64,000 nt of DNA, taken from assembly GCF_009650215.1 (NCBI RefSeq), contig NZ_CP045851.1, positions 1,031,189-1,095,188 of the forward strand, written 5' to 3'. The number at the start of each line of letters is the position of its first letter. Position 1 is the stretch's first letter. Shown piece after piece: positions 1-8,107 of this stretch. The translations under genes and the position numbers were made by a program. A model generated the notes under the pieces. The model was not told where the DNA came from, made no database searches, and saw only the letters and a program-made list of their open reading frames with translations. Origin of the DNA: Actinomarinicola tropica. Its GTDB lineage: Bacteria; Actinomycetota; Acidimicrobiia; Acidimicrobiales; SKKL01.

Positions 1-25
1 TGGAGATGCTAGGCGCTGGCGCCGG

Positions 26-343
26 TCAGGAGGCGGCTTGTGCCCGTCGGCGGGCCAGCCACTGGCGACGCAGCTTGCGGCGCTCCTCCTCGGAGGTGCC
101 GCCCCAGATGCCCGAGTCCTGGTTGGTCGAGAGCGCGAACTCGAGGCACGGGACCTGCGCCTCGCAGGTGCGGCACACGGCCTTGGCGCTCTCGATCTGC
201 TCGATCGCCGGTCCGGTGGTGCCGACCGGGAAGAACAGGTCAGGGTCGGTGTCGCGGCACGAGGCCACCCGACGCCAGTCGTCGTTCTGGACCGGTTCGG
301 TGCTCACGTTGAGAACGAGCGAGCTGCTGGTCATGAGGGCCAC
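26..343 (-). CDS. WhiB-family iron-sulfur transcriptional regulator
   Basis: The 105-residue protein has the four WhiB cysteines at about positions 29, 57, 60 and 66 (Cys...CRTC...C), which bind a [4Fe-4S] cluster in this family. They are followed by the G[IV]WGG turn (GIWGG) and a basic C-terminal tail (RRKLRRQWLARRR) that contacts DNA. WhiB proteins are redox- or nitric-oxide-sensing partners of the main sigma factor in actinobacteria. The GTG start at 343 is chosen because GGAGG lies four bases before it; an ATG at 334 is the alternative. The gene is divergent from the phosphodiesterase gene across about 140 bp. Which WhiB paralogue it is cannot be told from this sequence alone. Confidence 0.95.
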   Translation of the reverse strand: MALMTSSSLVLNVSTEPVQNDDWRRVASCRDTDPDLFFPVGTTGPAIEQIESAKAVCRTCEAQVPCLEFALSTNQDSGIWGGTSEEERRKLRRQWLARRRAQAAS

Positions 344-350
344 GACACCT

Positions 351-382
351 CCACGCGATCGTGACTTGGTTCACATGCGTGG
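351..382. promoter_or_regulatory. Nested palindrome upstream of whiB
   Basis: Outer arms CCACGC and GCGTGG enclose a second dyad, GTGA...TCAC, in the 140-bp space between whiB and the divergent phosphodiesterase gene. The position suits an operator for whiB. It overlaps the whiB ribosome-binding site, so it could also act as RNA structure. This is a pattern seen by eye only. Confidence 0.3.
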
Positions 383-485
383 ACCGTTGGCGGGGTCGAC
401 ACGCAGCAGGGACCCGGCAACCGTACCGGTCGGATCGTGGCCGAACAAGGGTCAGGGCGAGGAAATGTCCGAGAGAGGGGCAGAT

Positions 486-1178
486 GTGACGAAGGTCATC
501 GCACACCGGGGGGCCTCGGTCGCCCACCCGGAGAACACGCTGGCGGCCTTCCGCGGCGCGGTGGAGATGGGCGCCGACGGCGTCGAGCTCGACGTCCGCC
601 GGACCGCCGACGGCGGGGGAGCGGTGATCCACGACCCGCACCTGCCCGACGGCCGGCTCGTCGTCGAGCTCACCGCCGACGACCTGCCCGCCGAGGTCCC
701 GCAGCTGGCGGCGGCGCTCGAGGCCTGCGGACCCCTCGAGGTGAACGTCGAGATCAAGAACTGGCGCACCGACCCCGACCACGACGAGAGCTGCGCGCTG
801 GCGCCGCTCGTCGTCGACGCCATCCGGCTGGCCGGGGTGGTCGAGCGCACGATCGTCTCGTCGTTCGACCTCGCGACGATCGACCGGGTGCACGAGCTCG
901 AACTGGCCGTGCGCACCGCCTGGCTCGTCGTCGACCACCCCGAGCCGGCCCGGCTCGTCGAGCGGGCCGCGTCCCGGGGCCACGCCGGGCTCCACCCCGT
1001 CGCCCGGATGGTGGATGCCGACCTCGTGGCCGCCGCGCACGCGCGGGGGATGTTCCTCAACGTGTGGACGGTCGACGACCCCGACGAGATCCGGCGGCTG
1101 GCCGACCTCGGCGTCGACGGCATCGTCACCAACGTCCCCGACCTGGCCCGCCGAGCTCTGGGAAGCTCGGCGACGTGA
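486..1178 (+). CDS. Glycerophosphodiester phosphodiesterase (GDPD family)
   Basis: The roughly 230-residue protein hydrolyses glycerophosphodiesters to glycerol-3-phosphate and an alcohol. It opens with the family signature IAHRGASVAHPENTLAAF, where the His-Arg and the Glu-Asn are catalytic or metal-binding. It continues with GADGVELDVRRTADG and IHDP (second His and metal ligands), then NVEIK. The C-terminus has the typical NVWTVDDPDEIRRLADLGVDGIVT barrel end. No signal peptide is visible, so it is probably cytosolic. GTG at 486 is preferred because GAGGGG precedes it by five bases; ATG at 465, also with a purine-rich site, would add seven residues. Its stop overlaps the next start as GTGA. 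Confidence 0.93.
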   Translation: MTKVIAHRGASVAHPENTLAAFRGAVEMGADGVELDVRRTADGGGAVIHDPHLPDGRLVVELTADDLPAEVPQLAAALEACGPLEVNVEIKNWRTDPDHDESCALAPLVVDAIRLAGVVERTIVSSFDLATIDRVHELELAVRTAWLVVDHPEPARLVERAASRGHAGLHPVARMVDADLVAAAHARGMFLNVWTVDDPDEIRRLADLGVDGIVTNVPDLARRALGSSAT

Positions 1179-2548
1179 ACCTCCTCCAGCGGCTGCGCGA
1201 GCGCTTCTGGTTCGTCCCGGCCGTGCTGTGCCTGGTGTCGTTCCTCGTGGCCCAGCTCCTCGTCGAGGTCGAGGAGCGCGTCACGGTCGACGGCTTCCCC
1301 GGGTGGTTCGACACGGTGTTCCTGCGGGTGGGGGAGAGCGGCAGCCGCGACATCCTCGGCGCCATCGCCACGTCGAGCCTCGCCGTCGCCGGCACGACGT
1401 TCTCGATCACGATGGCCGTGCTGGCCCTCACCTCGTCCAGCTACGGGCCCCGCCTCGTCCGCAACTTCATGGCCGACCGGGGCAACCAGATCGTGCTCGG
1501 CGTCTACGTCGCCACCTTCCTCTACAGCCTGCTCGTGCTGCGGTCGGTGCGAGCGATCGGCGACCCGGGCGACCCCGAGGCCGAGGTGTTCGTGCCCCAC
1601 CTGGCGGTCAACCTCGCGGTCGTCCTCGCCGTGCTGAACGTCGCCGTCCTCATCTACTTCATCCACCACATCTCGAGCTCCATCCAGATCTCGAGCATCG
1701 CCGGACGGGTGCGGAGGGACCTCCACGACACGGTCGAGCGGCTCTACCCCGAGGAGCTCGGCCTCGGCCCCGACGACCTCGACGACGTCGAGGAGCCCGC
1801 CGACGCCGAGCTGCCCGACCGGCTCCCCGAACGCAGCCACCACGTCTGCGCGCGGGCCCCCGGCTACGTGCAGTACGTGCGGGTCGATGCCCTGTTCGAC
1901 GCGGCGCGGCGCCACGACGTCCTCGTCGCGCTGGCCGTTCGTCCCGGCGACTACGCCATCGCCGACCAGGTGCTCGCCTACGTGCACCCCGAGCCGGTCG
2001 AGGAGGTCGACGGCGTCGCAGCGCTCGAGGAGGCGATCGTCGACGCCATCGTGATCGGCGGGTCGCGGAGCCCGTACCAGGACATCGAGTTCGCCGTGCA
2101 GCAGCTGACGGAGCTGGCGGTGCGGGCCGTGTCGCCCAGCACCAACGACCCGTTCACGGCGGTGAACGCCCTCGACGACCTGTCCTCGGGGTTGACCCTG
2201 CTCGCCGAGCGCCACATCCCGTCCCCGGCCCGGTTCGACGACAGGGGCGTCCTCCGCGTGCACGCGCCGGCGCCGGACGTCGTCGACCTGGTGAGCGACG
2301 TCCTCGACCACATCCGCTGGTACGGCTCGGACCAGCCGCCCGTCGTCCGTGGCGCCTACGAGCTCATCGAGCGGGTGGGCGGCGCGAGCCGGCACCGGTC
2401 GGTCCGTGCCCGCCTCCTGCGCCAGCTGCACCTGCTCGTCGAGGCGGTCGAGCGCGCCGGCCTGCAGGACCACGACGTCGAGCTGCTGCGCGCCGAGGCC
2501 GACGACGTCGCCGCCGTCCTCGCGCGCGGCGCCGGCCGGACCGCCTGA
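1175..2548 (+). CDS. DUF2254 multi-pass membrane protein
   Basis: The 457-residue protein has about four hydrophobic helices in its first 165 residues (around 10-30, 60-85, 105-125 and 140-165) and then a large soluble domain. The stretch AVSPSTNDPFTA in the soluble part is characteristic of DUF2254. The function is unknown; it is a conserved inner-membrane protein of actinobacteria and proteobacteria. The GTG start overlaps the TGA stop of the phosphodiesterase (GTGA), so the two are translated together and may both act in envelope or lipid metabolism (inference). Confidence 0.85.
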   Translation: MNLLQRLRERFWFVPAVLCLVSFLVAQLLVEVEERVTVDGFPGWFDTVFLRVGESGSRDILGAIATSSLAVAGTTFSITMAVLALTSSSYGPRLVRNFMADRGNQIVLGVYVATFLYSLLVLRSVRAIGDPGDPEAEVFVPHLAVNLAVVLAVLNVAVLIYFIHHISSSIQISSIAGRVRRDLHDTVERLYPEELGLGPDDLDDVEEPADAELPDRLPERSHHVCARAPGYVQYVRVDALFDAARRHDVLVALAVRPGDYAIADQVLAYVHPEPVEEVDGVAALEEAIVDAIVIGGSRSPYQDIEFAVQQLTELAVRAVSPSTNDPFTAVNALDDLSSGLTLLAERHIPSPARFDDRGVLRVHAPAPDVVDLVSDVLDHIRWYGSDQPPVVRGAYELIERVGGASRHRSVRARLLRQLHLLVEAVERAGLQDHDVELLRAEADDVAAVLARGAGRTA

Positions 2549-2558
2549 GCCTCGGGCC

Positions 2559-3572
2559 TCAGCGCCCGACGGGGACGACGAGGCTCAGCGCGTCGGGCTC
2601 GTGGCGGATCCGCATCTCGTCGAGCGAACCCAGGAAGTCGCCGTCGACCTGGTACGGCACCGGTCCGTGCCCGTGCACGACGACCTCGGCGAGGTCGTGG
2701 CGGACGTCGAGGTGGCGGCCCGACGAGAGCCCGTCGCCGCGGAGCAGCCCCGAGAGCCCGGCGCGCGCCACCGAGCGCAGCTTCAACGTGCGCAGCGTGA
2801 CCATCGAGAGCCGGGCGTCGAGCGTGGCCTGCGGCGCCAGGTGGATCGGTCGGTTCCCCAGGTAGGTGTACGGGTCGGTGTTCATGCAGATGGCGAAGTA
2901 CGCGTCGTCGACGACGGTGCCGTCGGCGTGGTGCACCGAGAAGCGGGGCCGGGACCGGTCGTAGTGGCGCCACCAGGTGTCGAGCGCGGCGTACAGGAAC
3001 AACGGGTGGCCGGCCCACCGCTTGAGGGAGCCGCGGCGCTCGACCTGCTCGACGACCGCGGCGTCGAACCCGATGCCGACGTGGAAGAGGAAGCAGCGCC
3101 CGTTGATCGAGCCGAGGCCGACGCGGCGGATGCTGCCGGCGGCGAGGCTGTCGAGGAGGGCCCCGGTGGCCTCGATCGGGTCGTTCGGCAGCCCGATGGT
3201 GCGGGCGAACACGTTGGTGCTGCCACCGGGCAGGGGCGCGAGGGCCGTCTGGGTCCCGACGAGCCCGTTCGCGGCCTCGTTCAGCGTCCCGTCGCCACCG
3301 AGGGCGACGACGACGTCGACGCCACCGGTCGCGGCGCCCCGTGCCAGGCGGGCCGCGTGGCCGCGCCGGCTCGTCTCCGCGATCTCGACGTCGTGGTCGG
3401 CGGCGAGCGCCTTCTGGATCACGACCCGGCTGCGGGCGGTCACCGACGAGGCGGATGAGTTGACGATGAGCAGCAGCTTCAGGGCGGGCTCCGCGGTCGG
3501 GGGCCGTTGTCGGTGACGGTCGACGATACCGCTGCGGCGACGGGTGCGATTTGGTCGGACCCCGCCGGGCAC
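2559..3572 (-). CDS. Diacylglycerol kinase / YegS-like lipid kinase
   Basis: This protein has the diacylglycerol-kinase catalytic domain: NSSAS near the N-terminus, then ALGGDGTLNEAANGL (the GGDGT nucleotide loop) and PGGSTNVFARTIGLP. The C-terminal part (HVGIGFDAAVVEQVE and a beta-rich domain with VDGDFLG) is typical of the family. These enzymes phosphorylate diacylglycerol or related lipids with ATP at the membrane face. The start is doubtful. The only ATG, GTG or TTG upstream is ATG 3572, giving 337 residues, but homology begins at residue 32. A CTG at 3482 preceded by GGAG would give the usual N-terminus (MKLLLIVN). It ends 10 bp from the convergent DUF2254 gene. Confidence 0.9.
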   Translation of the reverse strand: MPGGVRPNRTRRRSGIVDRHRQRPPTAEPALKLLLIVNSSASSVTARSRVVIQKALAADHDVEIAETSRRGHAARLARGAATGGVDVVVALGGDGTLNEAANGLVGTQTALAPLPGGSTNVFARTIGLPNDPIEATGALLDSLAAGSIRRVGLGSINGRCFLFHVGIGFDAAVVEQVERRGSLKRWAGHPLFLYAALDTWWRHYDRSRPRFSVHHADGTVVDDAYFAICMNTDPYTYLGNRPIHLAPQATLDARLSMVTLRTLKLRSVARAGLSGLLRGDGLSSGRHLDVRHDLAEVVVHGHGPVPYQVDGDFLGSLDEMRIRHEPDALSLVVPVGR

Positions 3573-3580
3573 AGCATCAT
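3551..3580 (+). promoter_or_regulatory. Candidate promoter of etfBA
   Basis: TTGGTC at 3551-3556 and CATCAT at 3575-3580 are separated by 18 bp, and the ATG of etfB follows six bases later with no Shine-Dalgarno site. This fits a leaderless transcript, as seen for several other genes here. The -10 hexamer is weak. Confidence 0.4.
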
Positions 3581-3586
3581 CTCGTC

Positions 3587-4366
3587 ATGAACGTCGTCGT
3601 CTGCGTGAAGCAGATCCCGGACCCGGCCGACCCGGGCTCGATGGATCCAGAGACCAAGACCCTCAAGCGGGATGGCAAGCTCATCCTCGACGAGTCCGAC
3701 AGCTACGGCGTCGAGATGGCGCTGCAGCTCGTCGACAAGGCCGGCGGCGGCGAGGTCACCCTCGTCTCCATGGCTCCCAACAGCGAGACGTCCGGCCTGC
3801 GGACCGCTCTCGCCATGGGCGCCGCCTCGGCCACGCTCGTCAGCGACCCGGCCCTCAACGGCACCGACGCCCTCGGCACCGCGAAGGTCCTCGCCAAGGT
3901 CATCGAGGAGTCGAGCCCCGACCTCGTCCTCGCCGCCACCGAGTCGAGCGACGGCTACACGGGCACCGTGCCCGAGCAGCTCGCCGCCCTCCTCGGCCGT
4001 CCGTCGATCACCTTCGCCAAGACGGTGGAGATCGCCGACGGCACCGTGAAGGTGCAGCGCCAGACCGAGGCCGGCTACGACGAGGTCGAGTGCCCGCTCC
4101 CGGCCGTCGTCTCCGTGACCGCCGGTGTGGTCGAGCCCCGCTACCCCTCGTTCAAGGGGATCATGGCCGCCAAGTCGAAGCCGGTCGCCGAGAAGACCCT
4201 CGCCGACCTCGGCATCGACGCCGGCAGCGTCGGCTGGGCCGGCGCCGGCCAGGAGATCGTCGACATCGCACCCGCCCCGGCCCGTGAGGCCGGTGAGGTC
4301 ATCGAGGACGACGGCGAAGCCCATCAGAAGATCGTCGAGTTCCTCGACGGGCTCAAGGTCCTCTAG
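3587..4366 (+). CDS. etfB: Electron transfer flavoprotein beta subunit
   Basis: The 259-residue protein starts MNVVVCVKQIPDP, the typical EtfB N-terminus. It carries the signature region TVEIADGTVKVQRQ...GYDEVECPLPAVVSVT and the conserved ending PRYPSFKGIMAAKSKPV. EtfB with EtfA shuttles electrons from acyl-CoA dehydrogenases to the respiratory chain through ETF:quinone oxidoreductase. The ATG at 3587 is chosen because the longer upstream reading is not family-like. It is 14 bp from etfA and forms an operon with it. The acyl-CoA dehydrogenase at 23 kb is a plausible electron donor. Confidence 0.97.
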   Translation: MNVVVCVKQIPDPADPGSMDPETKTLKRDGKLILDESDSYGVEMALQLVDKAGGGEVTLVSMAPNSETSGLRTALAMGAASATLVSDPALNGTDALGTAKVLAKVIEESSPDLVLAATESSDGYTGTVPEQLAALLGRPSITFAKTVEIADGTVKVQRQTEAGYDEVECPLPAVVSVTAGVVEPRYPSFKGIMAAKSKPVAEKTLADLGIDAGSVGWAGAGQEIVDIAPAPAREAGEVIEDDGEAHQKIVEFLDGLKVL

Positions 4367-4380
4367 GAGGGATTTCGACC

Positions 4381-5349
4381 ATGGCTCTTTCCAAGATCTG
4401 GGTCTACGCCCAGGCCACCGACGGCAAGGTCGCGACGATCACGCTCGAGATCCTCGCCAAGGCCCGCCAGCTCGCCGACACGGTCGAGTGCTTCTACGGC
4501 GGCGCCGACGCCGACGCCATCGCCGCCCAGCTGGGCGCCCACGGCGCCACCACGGTGCACGCCACCGGTGACCTCGGCGGCGCCCTCCAGGGCGTCCCGG
4601 TCGCCGCGGCCGTCGCCGCGGCCATCCAGGGCGGCAGCGGCCCCGACGCCGTGCTGCTCGGCACCACCTACGACGGCCGCGACGTCGCCGGGCGCCTCTC
4701 GGTCGCCCTCGACGCGCCGGTGATCACCAACGTCGTCGACGTCGAGCTCGACGGCGACGCGCTGGTCGGCACCGAGCCCGTCTTCGGTGGCACCACCAAC
4801 GTGAAGACCAAGGGCACCAAGGCCCCGGCCATCGTGCTCGTGCGGCCGAAGTCCTTCGCCGCCGAGGAGACGGGTGGCGGCGCCGCCCAGGTCGCCTCGC
4901 TCGAGGTGCCCGACACCGGTGCCGCCGGTGCCGCCCGCATCACGAACCGCCACGTCGAGGAGGCCTCCGGCCCCAAGCTCGACGAGGCCGGCATCGTCGT
5001 CGCCGGTGGCCGTGGCCTCGGCGAGTCCGAGAAGTTCGAGATGATCGAGCAGCTCGCCAAGATCCTGCGTGGTGCCCCCGGCGCCTCCCGCGCCATCGTG
5101 GACGCCGGCTGGGTGCCCTACAGCTACCAGGTGGGCCAGACCGGCAAGGTCGTGAAGCCGAGCGTCTACATCGCCGCCGGCATCTCGGGCGCCACCCAGC
5201 ACATGGTGGGCATGAAGGGCTCGAAGAACATCATCGCGATCAACAAGGACCCGGAGGCGCCGATCTTCGGCATCGCCGACCTCGGCATCGTCGGTGACGT
5301 CCACAAGGTCCTGCCGAAGCTGATCGAGGCCCTCCAGGCCCGCGGCTGA
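4381..5349 (+). CDS. etfA: Electron transfer flavoprotein alpha subunit
   Basis: The 322-residue protein has an N-terminal domain with [18 protein letters not shown]. The C-terminal FAD-binding domain contains [63 protein letters not shown] and [23 protein letters not shown], all standard EtfA FAD contacts. It is the partner of EtfB and holds the redox-active FAD. A ribosome-binding site (AGGAGGG) precedes ATG 4381. A strong hairpin follows the gene at 5394-5423. Confidence 0.98.
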   Translation: MALSKIWVYAQATDGKVATITLEILAKARQLADTVECFYGGADADAIAAQLGAHGATTVHATGDLGGALQGVPVAAAVAAAIQGGSGPDAVLLGTTYDGRDVAGRLSVALDAPVITNVVDVELDGDALVGTEPVFGGTTNVKTKGTKAPAIVLVRPKSFAAEETGGGAAQVASLEVPDTGAAGAARITNRHVEEASGPKLDEAGIVVAGGRGLGESEKFEMIEQLAKILRGAPGASRAIVDAGWVPYSYQVGQTGKVVKPSVYIAAGISGATQHMVGMKGSKNIIAINKDPEAPIFGIADLGIVGDVHKVLPKLIEALQARG

Positions 5350-5393
5350 CGTCACCTCGCTGGCCGCTCGGTCAGCACCACAGCACGACGTGC

Positions 5394-5423
5394 GAAGGCC
5401 CCCGGCTCCGGCCGGGGGCCTTC
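5394..5423 (+). terminator. GC-rich hairpin after etfBA
   Basis: A perfect 13-bp stem (GAAGGCCCCCGGC with its complement) and the tetraloop TCCG lie 45 bp after the etfA stop. There is no run of T after the stem, as is common for actinobacterial terminators. Confidence 0.75.
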
Positions 5424-5486
5424 GTCGTGTGCGGGGCTCGGTTGGCGCGCCGAGGTGCGGTACAGACCGAAAGTTGCTGAAAGGCG

Positions 5487-5515
5487 TTGCGAGCGTCGAA
5501 GAGTGCGGCTACCAT
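5487..5515 (+). promoter_or_regulatory. Promoter of the first HNH gene
   Basis: TTGCGA at 5487-5492, a 17-bp spacer and TACCAT at 5510-5515 match the housekeeping sigma consensus well. The ATG at 5523 is seven bases after the -10 box and has no Shine-Dalgarno site, so the mRNA is probably leaderless. The last base of the -10 box is the first base of the LexA box. Confidence 0.65.
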
Positions 5516-5530
5516 CGAACACATGTTCGA
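5515..5530. promoter_or_regulatory. LexA (SOS) box on the start codon of the first HNH gene
   Basis: TCGAACACATGTTCGA has perfect arms TCGAAC and GTTCGA around four bases, which is the mycobacterial and Gram-positive LexA-box consensus. It begins at the end of the -10 box and covers the expected transcription start and the ATG at 5523. LexA bound here would block the promoter, so the gene should be induced by DNA damage. Confidence 0.8.
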
Positions 5531-6746
5531 TGCGGCGGCACTCGAGGCGAACCTGGCGGAGCTGGTGGGCTCGTTGGACCCGACCGGTCTGGACCCGGCG
5601 GATGCGACGGTGCTGCTGGACGGTCTGGCCCGCATCGAGCGTCTCGCTGCCACCGGTGTCGCGCTGGTGTCGACCCAGGTGGATTCCACCGGCATGTGGC
5701 GTGGCACCGGAGCTCGCGACCCGCTGGGCTACGTCGCCCAGCGCACCGGCGGGTCCCGCGCCCGGGCGCGCGACGGTCTCGCGGTCGGCCAGGCGTTGGC
5801 ATCGATGCCGCGGCTGGACGCGGCGATGCGTGCAGGGGCGCTGACGATCGGCCAGGCGGCCGACATCGCCACCGCTGTCATCGTGCATCCCGATCGTGAA
5901 GCCGAGCTGGTGGCCCTCGCCTCCCACGCATCACCCCGCAAGCTCACGGCGCGGTGCGTGGAGATCTGCGCGGAGGGTCAGGGTGCCGACGAGCAGCATC
6001 GACGGGCGTCCGCCGAGCGCACCTGCGTGAGCCAGGTCGGCCGTGACGGCGTCTGGCGGCTGTCGTCGTCATTGCCGGTCATCGACGGCGCCGAGCTCGA
6101 CGCGATCCTCGACCGGTTCCAGGACCAGATCTTCAGGGCGGCGCGCGCCGAGGGCCGCACCGAGCCCTTCGACGCCTACCGGGCCGACGCGCTTCTGGCC
6201 ATGGCCCGAGCATCGGTCGGCGCCGACACCGGTCTCTCGTCCCCGGTGCCGTCGGGGATCCGCCACACCATCGTCGTCACGGTTCCCCACACCGCCCTGC
6301 TCGGCGACACCGACGACGGTGTGGGCACAGAGGAGAGCGGCACGATCCCCGGGGTCGGGCCCGTCCCCGTGTCGACGGTCGCCCGCCTGCTCACCGAGGG
6401 GGATCCGGTCGTCAAGGCCGTGGTCACTCGGGGCCGTGAGATCACCGCCTGCGCCACGCTCACCCGGTCGATGAAGGACGACCTGCGCCTCGCGGTGCTC
6501 TTGCGCCACAGCTTCGAGTGCGCCGTCCCCGACTGCGACAGCCAGCGGTTCGTCGAGCTCGACCACGAGAGACCCTTCGCCCAGGGAGGGCCGACCAGCT
6601 ACGAGAACCTCAGACCGCTGTGCTTCTTCCACCACGACCAACGCACCCACCACGGCTACGAGCTGCACGGTCGACCCGGTACCTACCGATGGCTCGCGCC
6701 CGACGGCTCCGTCCTGGCCGCCGACCGACCACCTGTCGCGGCCTGA
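5523..6746 (+). CDS. DUF222/HNH endonuclease-domain protein (13E12 repeat type)
   Basis: The 407-residue protein has an N-terminal helical DUF222 region (about residues 1-290) and a C-terminal HNH domain. The HNH domain has the zinc-type pair CAVPDC, the first His in ELDHERP, Asn in YENLRPLC and the last His in FFHHDQ, so the catalytic residues are present. This architecture is that of the M. tuberculosis 13E12 repeat proteins. Its biological role is not established; a mobile or DNA-processing nuclease is likely. The ATG at 5523 is chosen because the promoter and SOS box fix the transcript start there; an in-frame ATG at 5487 lies inside the -35 box. In M. tuberculosis, 13E12 genes belong to the LexA regulon, which agrees with the box here. 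Confidence 0.9.
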   Translation: MFDAAALEANLAELVGSLDPTGLDPADATVLLDGLARIERLAATGVALVSTQVDSTGMWRGTGARDPLGYVAQRTGGSRARARDGLAVGQALASMPRLDAAMRAGALTIGQAADIATAVIVHPDREAELVALASHASPRKLTARCVEICAEGQGADEQHRRASAERTCVSQVGRDGVWRLSSSLPVIDGAELDAILDRFQDQIFRAARAEGRTEPFDAYRADALLAMARASVGADTGLSSPVPSGIRHTIVVTVPHTALLGDTDDGVGTEESGTIPGVGPVPVSTVARLLTEGDPVVKAVVTRGREITACATLTRSMKDDLRLAVLLRHSFECAVPDCDSQRFVELDHERPFAQGGPTSYENLRPLCFFHHDQRTHHGYELHGRPGTYRWLAPDGSVLAADRPPVAA

Positions 6747-6769
6747 CGTCCGTCACCCACCCGGACGTC
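6745..6769. terminator. Hairpin after the first HNH gene
   Basis: Perfect 8-bp arms GACGTCCG and CGGACGTC with a 9-base loop begin inside the TGA stop codon. It lies between convergent genes and could end transcription from either side. No T-run is present. Confidence 0.5.
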
Positions 6770-6844
6770 GCTTCCCCACCTGCTCCTTGACAACCGAATC
6801 CGGCGGGGTCGCGTTCGACCGCCGCGCCACGCGGCGGGCGACGT

Positions 6845-7549
6845 CTACACCAGCGGCCAGGGGTACCGGCGCCCGGTGGGGTCGACCGGGAAGCACGGCT
6901 CGGCCAGGACCGCCGCGGCGCGGGCGGCGAGGGCGTCGCGCTCGAAGGGGTCGAGCAGTAGCGCCAGCTCCGGCGGCGCGCCGTCGTCGTGGAGCCGGCG
7001 CACGTCCTCGAGCAGCTCGTCGGGGATCGGCTCCCCGCCGAACTCCCAGATCACCGTGCGCAACTTGAACTCGCGGTGGAACGACAGCCCGTTGTCGATG
7101 GCCCAGATGTGGCGGTCGGCGTCGAGCAGGCAGTGCCCGCCCTTGCGGTCCGTGTTGTTCGCCAGCAGGTCGAACAGGCAGATCCGGCGCAGCTGGGGGT
7201 GCAGCTCCTCGTCCTCGAACAGGGTGAAGTAGTGCTCGTCGAACTCGGCGTCGACGAAGCGCTGGAGGGAGCCGGGGCCGTGCGGGGCGTCGCGGCGCAG
7301 CACCGTGGCCGGCACCAGGTCCCAGCCGAGGGCCCGGGACAGCTCGAAGGCCGCCACCTCCCGCAGGTAGAGGCCGTCGGGGAAGTCCCAGAGAGGGCGC
7401 TCGCCGGCGTGCGGCTTGTAGATCGCCCGACCCGTCCCGCCCTCGGCGCCGTGCAGCCGGACGAGCAGGGTGACGTTGGAGCTCCACGGCATCCGGCCCT
7501 CGATCTCGATCTCGCCGTCGAGGAGGAGGGCGTCGGGGGACTCGGCCAC
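6845..7549 (-). CDS. SCO1664-family protein (PI3/PI4-kinase-like fold)
   Basis: The 234-residue protein matches an actinobacterial family with distant similarity to phosphatidylinositol kinases. The N-terminal lobe has AIYKPHAGERPLWDFPDG (a lysine in the ATP-lobe position) and LYLREVAAFELSRALGW. A catalytic-loop-like LFDLLANNTDRKGGHCL and a metal-binding-like IWAIDNGLSFH follow. The true substrate is unknown. It is the last gene of a three-gene operon with DUF3090 and a histidine phosphatase. In many actinobacteria this trio sits beside mshC of mycothiol synthesis, but mshC is not in this window. Confidence 0.85.
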   Translation of the reverse strand: MAESPDALLLDGEIEIEGRMPWSSNVTLLVRLHGAEGGTGRAIYKPHAGERPLWDFPDGLYLREVAAFELSRALGWDLVPATVLRRDAPHGPGSLQRFVDAEFDEHYFTLFEDEELHPQLRRICLFDLLANNTDRKGGHCLLDADRHIWAIDNGLSFHREFKLRTVIWEFGGEPIPDELLEDVRRLHDDGAPPELALLLDPFERDALAARAAAVLAEPCFPVDPTGRRYPWPLV

Positions 7550-7558
7550 AGGAGGCTG

Positions 7559-8107
7559 CTAGTTGGCGCGGGGGCACATGTGCCCGTCGGGCCCGTCGGG
7601 CAGGCCGCAGAACGGACACAGCGGGCGGCCGGCGGCCACGAGCTCGCGGGCCCGCTCGACCAGGGCGGCGATCTGCGGGCGGGTCGCCTGGATCCGGGCC
7701 GTGGCCCCGTCCGGCTCGTCGAGCCCGAGCTCGGCGGCGAGGGCCCGCTCCAGCTCGTCGTCCTCGTCCTCCTCGTCGTCGAGGTCGACGACCTCGACCT
7801 CGTGGACGAGCAGCAGCACCCGGTCGTTGCTCTCGTCGTAGGCGATGCCGATGCCGCCGATCGTCCACTCGGGGGCCACCGGTTCGACGAGCTCGGGGGC
7901 CGGCAGCGGCGGCGCGTCGGGCTCGGGCAGGTCGGCGAGGACGGTCTGGAGGTAGTCGGCGAGCGCGGCCACCTGCTGCTTCTCGAGCTTGAAGGAGGCG
8001 ACGCGCCCGGCGCCGCCGACCTGCAGGTAGAAGGTGCGGCGGCCCTGCGGTCCGACGGTGCCGACCGTGAGGTGGTCGGGGGTGTGGAAGTCGAACGAGG
8101 GGTTCAC
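7559..8107 (-). CDS. DUF3090 family protein
   Basis: The 182-residue protein begins NPSFDFHTPDHLTVGTVGP and continues RRTFYLQVGG and FKLEKQQVAALADYL, all typical of DUF3090. The C-terminus is a small zinc-ribbon-like motif, CPFCGLPDGPDGHMCPRAN (CPFC...HxC). An acidic run of Asp and Glu is seen in the middle. The function is unknown. Its GTG start overlaps the TGA of the phosphatase gene by GTGA and it ends 9 bp before the SCO1664-family start, so the three are one translationally coupled operon. The longer reading upstream is antisense shadow. Confidence 0.88.
   Translation of the reverse strand: MNPSFDFHTPDHLTVGTVGPQGRRTFYLQVGGAGRVASFKLEKQQVAALADYLQTVLADLPEPDAPPLPAPELVEPVAPEWTIGGIGIAYDESNDRVLLLVHEVEVVDLDDEEDEDDELERALAAELGLDEPDGATARIQATRPQIAALVERARELVAAGRPLCPFCGLPDGPDGHMCPRAN

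Noticed and set aside
12-23. GGCGC/GCGCC inverted repeat just after whiB
   Set aside because: The loop would be two bases, too short for a hairpin, and similar GC palindromes are common here.
8092-8107. TCGAACGAGGGGTTC as a second LexA-like site
   Set aside because: The spacer is five bases rather than four and the arms are incomplete; it lies inside the start of the DUF3090 gene.
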